The notes beneath the pieces are model-generated. The model made no database searches and was not told where the DNA came from. It saw only the letters and a list, made by a program, of their open reading frames with translations. The position numbers and the translations under genes are program-made. DNA of 64,000 bases from Myrmaecium sp. VS I D KN 1 (taxonomy: Eukaryota > Ascomycota > Dothideomycetes > Valsariales > Valsariaceae): NCBI GenBank assembly GCA_019775845.1, contig JADQAV010000035.1, positions 146,138-210,137 on the forward strand. Reading direction: 5' to 3'. This document shows, in pieces, positions 58,148 through 64,000 of this stretch (positions are counted from its first letter, which is position 1; each line of letters starts with the position of its first letter).

Positions 58148-59808
58148 TCATCCTCCGTCACCCCGGCTCCCGTCCCTCTTTACGACAGGTCTGAGAAAAT
58201 ATACCCCGGTATTACGCTTCCCCTCCCTTCTCTCGTCGCTCCGCTCGGCTGCGCAGCGCGCTTCCGTCATCGGTTGCGATACGTCTTCGGGCCTCCGGGC
58301 GCGCTTGGACTTGCGACGGCGGCCAGCAAAAGGGTTGGTTACCGTGGCAGGGTGATCATTCGCGGAAAGGGCATCGGAGTCGCGTTGACGTAAGCGCTTT
58401 TGGTGTTGAGAGGCTGCTGCGGCGTTGAGCTGAGCATGCAGGAAGGCGAAGGGAATGGTAGCGAGGTATAGGTTGGTTGTGGTGGTGCTCGGTGGGGGAT
58501 CTCGGGCGGTACACGGGTAGAAGATATCACGAACGTCAAGGGTGAGGGCGCCAGGGGCGAGGTCGCCGTTTGCGACACGGAAAGCTTTGTCAGTCACGGT
58601 GCGTTTCGCAAAGATGCAATCGTCTTCATGGCTGCCAAACAGAGACGGTGGCGGTCTTATCAGACCGGCTGAGGAGGGCTGCGAGGCGCTCTTCGTTGCC
58701 ATCCGCGCGGGCTTGCAGGATCTGCTCGTGGTAACTGGGCGGTTCATAGGTGACGTCCAGGCCGATGACCACGGTGACGGGTGACAAAGACTCGCAGCGT
58801 CGGATGTATTCGTCCGCCAGCTTCTCGACGTTCTTACCGTTTTGTGAGTTGGATACCTCCACAATCATCCGATAATATGGGTCGTCACTAGACTCGAATA
58901 GCCAGTCCGGCGTGCGGGAATCGCCTTTGGCCGGGCGTCTGCGCTTTTGCTTCTGCCGAGACGTCCGAGCAGATCCGCCTCCGTTCTGATCATTATTCTC
59001 TACTCCTTCTTCTCCTCCTTCCGGCTCCAACAGAATGCTTTCCGAGCCGATGGACATAAAGCCCTTCAACAGCTTATACAGTACTGGGTCGGTATGCTCG
59101 ACCCGCTCTCCTACCTTCTGAAGTTGGTCCTCCAATTTACGTACAAAGCGCGAGCACACATATTTGTGAACGCGGACCGGCACACGGAGCGTGAAGAGCG
59201 CGAGATGCGAGTCGTAGTCGTACCTGTTCGAGCAACCAGATGAGCAAATCTCGACCAAGCGCCGCGGAGCAGAATCGAAGGAAGCACACAACCAACCAAC
59301 CATAGTGTAGGCTGGCAAACAGAACCCATACATACCGAATCTTGTCCTGGAAGAAGCCCCACAGACCCTCCTCTCGCAGAGCATCGCAGAAGCCGCCGAA
59401 GTCTTCCAAGCGCTGCTGGTGCCAGTCTCCCAGGCTATCGTCGACGAGACCGCCCCTGATGGCACGGATGAGAGCGAGCAGATGAGCGACGTCGGCAGGA
59501 CGCGAGGGAGGCACGCAGGGCAGCGACTGCCTGTCGTCGCGACGGTGGGACGGGGATGTAGGTGAGGCCCGCTGCTTTTCCTCCTGCTGCTTCTTAGACG
59601 GCGACTGGAGGGGGGCATTGTCAGAGCAGACGGTTGTAGCAGGCGACGAGTGCGGAGGCTCTTCTACCTCGGTGGGCTCAGCAGCCGCGAAGCTTCGATG
59701 GGAGGAGTTGCTCTCGCTACAGCTGCTGTCGGCGGAGTGAGAGGAGGACGTTGAGGAGATGCGCAGTACAGTCGTTATGTTTCGCGGTTGAGCGACCGGC
59801 GAAGACAT
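58148..59808 (-). pseudogene. PD-(D/E)XK nuclease-like protein with apparent frameshift
   Basis: Exon 1 is 59336-59808; intron 59224-59335 (GTATGT…ACAG) keeps the frame; exon 2 runs from 59223. After an S/T-rich leader there is a helical domain (HLLALIRAIRGGLVDDSLG), then a restriction-endonuclease-like core: PD at residues 263-264 (TPDWLFESSDDPYY), MIVEVSNSQ with Glu280 and Gln285, and 'LADEYIRRC … VTVVIGLDVTYEPP'. This arrangement (PD, then VEVSxSQ, then a 'vvGlDi.Y' strand) is common in fungal proteins of unknown role and resembles the nuclease module discussed for Crinkler-type proteins. Near 58630 the frame closes (…ATVSVWQP-stop), but a frame one base over continues at once with related-looking sequence (HEDDCIFAKRTVTDKAF …) to 58148, so a 1-nt lesion or sequence error is likely. 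A basic stretch (RRRKSKRARR) near the end could be a nuclear signal. Confidence 0.6.
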
Positions 59809-60029
59809 CAAGGCGGGTGCTCTGCTATAACTATAAGAGGGAGGGTTTGACTATGCGACAGCGCGCGTCGTCGGTACAGAGAGGGATCGGTAGCACGGAT
59901 AGAGATGCGGTGCATTCATATTAGTGGTGATGGTGGTGGTAGTGTTGACTGTAGTAGGCGGTGGTGATGACGGCATCGTTGTGATTATCAGGGTGTCGGT
60001 CACTGGCGGGCATTTGTCGCGGTTCGAAC

Positions 60030-60340
60030 GGTATTTAGCCGAAGTAGGTATATAGTTATACCTTTTATTAAAAATACGTCTACCGACTATATAAACCTAT
60101 AGTATCTTATAAGATTATAGTTATAAATTACTATCTATATATTATTCGGTCGCTTAGACTAATATCATATCTTTTATAACTAAAACTCCGCGTATATACA
60201 CCCTCTTAGCGCAGCCGGTAGTTAGCACTCCTTTATATATATATCTTCTTATAAGGAATAAATCACCTCCGGACTGCTTTTTATTCGTATAAACCAGGAT
60301 CTCAAGCCGCATACATGGCGTAAGCTCACTACCGGCTATA
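60030..60340. repeat. AT-rich, TpA-dense island (RIP-like remnant)
   Basis: Long runs of TAT, ATA and TTATA with few CA dinucleotides and no open frame. It is flanked by normal GC-rich sequence on both sides. A tRNA-like A-box sequence (TAGCGCAGCCGG, 60209-60220) lies inside. Probably a degraded repeated element. Confidence 0.5.
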
Positions 60341-60586
60341 CTAAGGGGGTGTACATATCATGCGTCGAGCACGCGATCCTAGCATCTGATGAGCGGCAGC
60401 GGACTGAGGTGGGGGTGTATTGATCCTTCCCCCTGTCCACCATGCGGGGTTTGGGGGATGTTCGGATTTGGATTTATATCTCGCTGTTCTAGGAGGATTT
60501 AATATTGTAATCCTACTCTCGCTTTGTTGCTCAGAGACCGTAGGATTGATACAAAGACATTCACACCTCCACATCTGCATTGACAT

Positions 60587-60590
<4 letters not shown>

Positions 60591-60619
<29 letters not shown>
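60591..60619 (+). repeat. TC microsatellite in the leader of the dioxygenase gene
   Basis: About 14 TC units end 13 bases before the start codon at 60633. Pyrimidine-rich leaders are common in fungal genes, but a perfect dinucleotide run of this length is likely to vary. Confidence 0.85.
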
Positions 60620-60621
<2 letters not shown>

Positions 60622-60632
60622 CTCACATAACC

Positions 60633-62432
60633 ATGGCCACCGAAGTCCTTCCGCGATCCCAGCAGCAGCCGGACATCGCGTACGCCCCCGACTGGGACAA
60701 GTACCAGGCCCGCACGGCGCGGCGGCTGGCGACGGAGCAGCTCGAGACCACCCTGCCGGCCGGCTTCCCTGTCCAGCTGGAGGGTGAGCTGGTCTGGGAC
60801 GGCGACGGGCTGGCGGAGACGTACAACTGGACGTATGTGCTGAGTGAGCAGCAGCTGGAGGAGATCGAGCGGGCGCTGCAACACTTTAAATGTTTGTCGT
60901 TTGCTATACTTTCCTTCTCCTTCTCCTTCTTCTTCTCCTTCTCCTTCTCCTTCTCCTTCTCCTTCTCCTTCTCCTTCTCCTTCTCCTTCCCCCTTTACGG
61001 CTCTCACTCTCTCTTTGCCTCTCCATTACACTGACCAGAAGAATCTCCACCCACATCACAGCGCTCGACCTCCCCCTCTCCCGCATCGGGCAAGCCACCT
61101 TCCCCCTGCCCACCCTGCACGCCGAGCTCCGTCGGCTCTCGCGGGAGTTGCACGAGGGCCACGGCTTCTTCGTGCTGCGGGGGCTGGACCCGACGCGGCA
61201 CTCGCGGACGGACAACATCGCCCTCTTCGCCGGGGTATCCGCGCACGTCGCGCCGATCCGGGGGCGGCAGGACCACCGCACGCACGACGGCAGCGGGCGG
61301 CCCGTGGCGGCCGCCGTGGTGCTGAACCACATCACCGACCTGCGCGGGACGGCGGCCGGGTCGCGCATCGGCGCCCCGGCCTACACGGCCGACCCGCAGG
61401 TCTTCCACACCGACAGCGGGGATGTGGTGGCGCTGTTCGCGCTCGAGACGGCGGCCGAGGGCGGCGCGAGCCGGCTCGCGAGCGCCGCGCGCGTGTACAA
61501 CGAGTTGGCCGCCAACCGGCCCGATCTGGTGCGTACGCTGAGTGAGGGCTGGATCGCGGATCGGTGAGTGTTCCTTTTTCTTCTTCTTCTTCTTCTTCTT
61601 CTTGCCTTTCTTCTCCTGGCCGCGGGGGCTGGGCATATTCAACGGCCGTTATTAGAGGGATTTGAAGAGGAGGAAGAGGAGAGGAGGATGAAGAGAAGGG
61701 AGAGACGGAAAGGGGAGACCAGGAAAGAAGTCACTACCGCCTCCTTGTCGGCAGAGCCACCCAGTCAGTCACTAACAAAACCCGTTCCCACAGCGTCTCC
61801 GCCCACAACAACACTAACAACCCACCCACACCCACACCCACGCCCCTACTCATCCACCTGCCCGCCGCGCAGGAGAAGGTGGAGGACGGCAGCAGTAGCA
61901 GCAGGAGCAGCAAGACTTCCCCCTCGCAGCGGATCGTGCTGCAGTACGCGCGACGGACGTTTACGGGTTTCGGGGCGCTGCCGCGCAATCCCGCCGTGCC
62001 GGCCATCACCGAAGCCCAGGCCGAAGCCCTGGACGCGATGCACTTCCTGGGCGAGCGGTTCGGGCTTCGGCTCGACTTCCGCCGGGGGGACGTGCAGTAC
62101 GTGAACAACCTGGCCGTCTTCCACGCCCGGGACGGGTTCGTGGATCGGGGAGAGAGGCGGTGCGTCGTCGTTTTCCACCTTCCCCTTTCTATTTCCCCCA
62201 TCTGACTTGGTCTCTTGCTAACCTTTCGAGGCCGGGTAGGAGACATCTCGTCCGCTTGTGGCTGCGGGATCCGGAGTACGCGTGGGAGACGCCGGAGGCG
62301 TGGCGGGAGCGGTGGGAGGGCGTGTATGGGACGGATCTTGCGGGGGACTTTGGGGCGGGCGTTGAGGAAGTCCTTCCCCTCGAGCCGTATGTGAGGGGCG
62401 CGGCGGATGGAGGGATGCGGAAGACAGCGTGA
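60633..62432 (+). CDS. TauD/TfdA-type 2-oxoglutarate-dependent dioxygenase
   Basis: Exons 60633-60891, 61062-61563, 61794-62159 and 62240-62432 sum to 1320 nt (439 aa). The Fe(II) facial triad is present: His202 and Asp204 in 'QVFHTDSGDV', and the distal His at about 378 in 'RRHLVRLWLRDPE', which also supplies arginines for 2-oxoglutarate. 'HGFFVLRGLDP' and 'VQYVNNLAVFHARDGF' are family signatures of the fungal TauD-like group. A Ser-rich insertion (about residues 285-300) sits between them. Introns 1 and 2 are unusually long and built from CTTCTC and TTC repeats. The family oxidises sulfonates, carboxylates or specialised metabolites; the substrate is not evident. No signal peptide, so cytosolic. 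Confidence 0.88.
60905..60992 (+). repeat. CTCCTT microsatellite inside intron 1 of the dioxygenase
   Basis: Roughly 14 hexamer units make up half of the 170-nt intron 60892-61061. Splice signals flank it outside the repeat. Confidence 0.85.
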
Positions 62433-63358
62433 GGCTGTGGGGGCTACGATCGTAGGTGTGCTTGATGGTAGTATGTATATATACTTCGAAGCTCTCGTAG
62501 GGTAGCGTGTGTTCCTCCTTCTATCTTCAACTCGGGCTCGATCATCATCATCATCATCACCAGTCCCAATCTACTTTTGCATATCTACCGCACATACAGC
62601 TCTGCATCTGGTGGGTTCTATGCCCAAGTAACCTCTAAACACCATGAATTTCGAGTTATAAGCAATCGTTGTACGACGATATGATGGGGACAAGCCCGTA
62701 GAGGCTCCAGGAATGAAGTGTCTCGGCCCCCTCACTTCGTCATCGGCCACCGCCAGCGCGTGCTGTGACATCGTCGCCGAACCAGGCAGGTCGTCCAGCG
62801 CCGCGTTCACCTGCACATTCAACTCCCCGGCGGAGATCAACGGCAGCGTGATTCGATTGGACTAAGGCTTCATTCGCTATTGCACGCTGCCGTTGACGTA
62901 TTCGCCATCCCTGTCGTAGTCTAAGGCTTGCATCTCAGACCGATAAGTAATAGTACTAACAGTCCATCCAAAGAGGGGCCGCCTCCACCCGCCGCCGGCA
63001 TGCAACTGCTGTTCGCCACCGTCCGCACACCCAAGACCTCGACGAGACAGCGGATCCAGCTCGTCGGGCTCGCCCAGCTAGCCACCGCGAGATTGTGTGA
63101 TCGCTCCAAACCATCGCGCCATGGAAATCGGTCGGCAACATCAGCCAGGAGCCAGCAGATCGAATCCCGGTGTTCTCGTCGATATATATGTTATCTGTCA
63201 CGCACGACCAGCTCTTCGTTAAATCCTTGGTCCCCGGCTACCATTCCTGAATCCGTGTAAAGAAGGCCGGAGTCCGCGGCAGCCAGTCTCCCACCTAGCT
63301 CCCGCCATCATCAGAGAGCTTATTCCAACCTTACCAGCCCCCCGATCCCCTGACCGCT
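62433..63358. other. intergenic stretch before the truncated permease
   Basis: About 930 bases with overlapping short frames on both strands (for example minus 62571-62840 and plus 62928-63260) and an ATC microsatellite (about 62541-62560). None is a convincing gene. The part near 63300-63358 is the presumed permease promoter. Confidence 0.4.
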
Positions 63359-63970
63359 ATGGTCTCCTTTACCATCCCCCGGCTCAGCAGTAGGAGCAGC
63401 AGCAGCAGCCGACGAAGCAGCACTACGCCTCGCCACGGCGTGGCGCAAGAAGTGCTCCGCGCCCCGGCGTCCGCCGACGACGCGGCCTCGGAGGAGTCGA
63501 GCAGCAGCGGCAGCGTGATCATCAGGGATGGCGATTTGGCCTTCACGCGCGAGCAAGGGGGCAACGACTCCCAGCCGTCGTACCAGGAGGCGGTGGGCGC
63601 GCCCGTGGAGCGGGAGAGCCCGCTCGGCTACCACGTCCACTGGTTCACCATCATCTTCCTGAACGTGGGCATGATGATCGGGACGGGAGTGTTCAGCACG
63701 CGTGAGTAGTCCATCTATACCATCCAAGGCCGTCTTCCAACCCTAGGGTTTTCAGCAAAACTCACTCACCCCCGTCCCCAGCCGCCTCGATCCTCGAAGC
63801 CACCGGCAGCGTCGGCCTCTCGCTCGTCTACTGGGTGATCGGGTTCGTGATTACGGCGGCCGCCCTGGCCGTCTACCTCGAGCTGGCCGCCTACTTCCCC
63901 AACCGCAGCGGGTCGGAGGTCGTCTACCTCGAGCAGGCCTACCCGCGCCCGAAGCACTTCTTCCCCATCG
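63359..63970 (+). CDS. LAT/Mup1-type amino-acid permease, truncated by the telomere
   Basis: Exon 1 63359-63701, intron 63702-63781 (GTGAGT…CCCAG), exon 2 from 63782. The leader of about 95 residues is Ser-rich and cytosolic, then TM1 reads 'HWFTIIFLNVGMMIGTGVFS', spliced to 'TPASILEATGSVGLSLVYW', TM2 'VIGFVITAAALAVYLELA' and the loop 'FPNRSGSEVVYLEQAYPRPK'. These match the start of fungal high-affinity methionine (Mup1) and LAT-type permeases of about 520-600 aa and 12 TM. Only about 177 residues remain. After 'KHFFPI' the next bases are the telomere repeat, so ten membrane segments are missing. It cannot be a working transporter. Coding quality is intact up to the junction, which suggests the loss is recent or that the break lies in the assembly. 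Confidence 0.85.
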
Positions 63971-64000
63971 GGTTAGGGTTAGGGTTAGGGTTAGGGTTAG
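63970..64000 (+). repeat. telomere repeats (GGGTTA)n
   Basis: Five uninterrupted copies of the TTAGGG-type repeat occupy the last 31 bases, G-rich strand running 5' to 3' toward the end, as expected for the right end of a chromosome. TTAGGG is the usual telomere unit of filamentous ascomycetes. Confidence 0.95.

Larger units (their letters stand above)
59809..60632. other. intergenic stretch with an AT-rich RIP-like island
   Basis: Divergent promoter region between the nuclease-like gene and the dioxygenase. It contains GGT/GAT repeats (59930-59990), the AT-rich island 60030-60340 and a TC microsatellite before the dioxygenase. Confidence 0.5.

Noticed and set aside
60209-60285. tRNA gene
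   Set aside because: The A-box matches, but arms do not pair and the T-loop sequence is degraded; kept only as a possible SINE trace.
54046-63970. A proline-utilisation (prn-like) cluster formed by proline dehydrogenase and the truncated permease
   Set aside because: The permease is of the Mup1/LAT type and not a PrnB-type proline carrier, it lies 8 kb away, and no P5C dehydrogenase or PrnA-like regulator is present.
1-64000. CRISPR arrays, rRNA genes, prophage or insertion sequences
   Set aside because: Nothing of this kind is seen; the sequence is eukaryotic and the tandem arrays have no spacer structure.

Overview
This window is the right-hand end of a chromosome from a filamentous ascomycete (Pezizomycotina; a Eurotiales-like fungus is my guess, not proven). 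The evidence is short GT-AG introns of about 45-110 nt with CTRAC-type branch points, several Zn2Cys6 regulators, a fungal NACHT/STAND (NLR) gene, GC-rich codon use, A+T-rich islands that look mutated by RIP (repeat-induced point mutation), and five TTAGGG repeats that finish the sequence at 63970-64000.

Layout. 0.6-5.6 kb: a GNAT-like acetyltransferase and an intronless DHA1-type MFS transporter. 5.6-9.5 kb: little that can be supported. 9.5-13.9 kb: an NLR gene on the minus strand that carries several disabling changes. 14.5-16.8 kb: a multipass membrane protein of unknown function. 17.4-23.9 kb: a knot of Zn2Cys6 regulators. Two minus-strand genes look like the two halves of one factor (a DNA-binding half and a middle-domain half); the first is divergent from a complete plus-strand factor. 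24.6-31.7 kb: a P450, an MFS transporter and an amidase-signature enzyme. Together with the factor at 21.4-23.9 kb these form a plausible small detoxification or specialised-metabolism cluster with no PKS, NRPS or terpene synthase. 33-37 kb: two small unknown genes flanking a Zn2Cys6 factor. 39.9-41.7 kb: a membrane-anchored PAF-acetylhydrolase-like esterase. 43-49.9 kb: two oligopeptide (OPT) transporters, tail to tail. 51-52.8 kb: an NCS1 purine/cytosine-type permease. 54-55.7 kb: mitochondrial proline dehydrogenase.

The last 8 kb is subtelomeric in character. It has tandem repeats, two TpA-rich and CpA-poor islands, a PD-(D/E)XK nuclease-like gene with an apparent frameshift, and a TauD/TfdA-type 2-oxoglutarate dioxygenase. 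It ends with the first third of a LAT/Mup1-type amino-acid permease whose reading frame runs straight into the telomere repeat. That junction is the most striking feature: it looks like a chromosome break healed by new telomere addition inside a gene.

The functional theme is nutrient uptake and nitrogen use (OPT x2, NCS1, LAT, proline dehydrogenase, amidase) plus export and detoxification (MFS x2, P450), typical of fungal chromosome ends. Exon boundaries were derived by hand from splice signals and frame continuity. They are firm where lengths sum to an open frame and are flagged where they do not.
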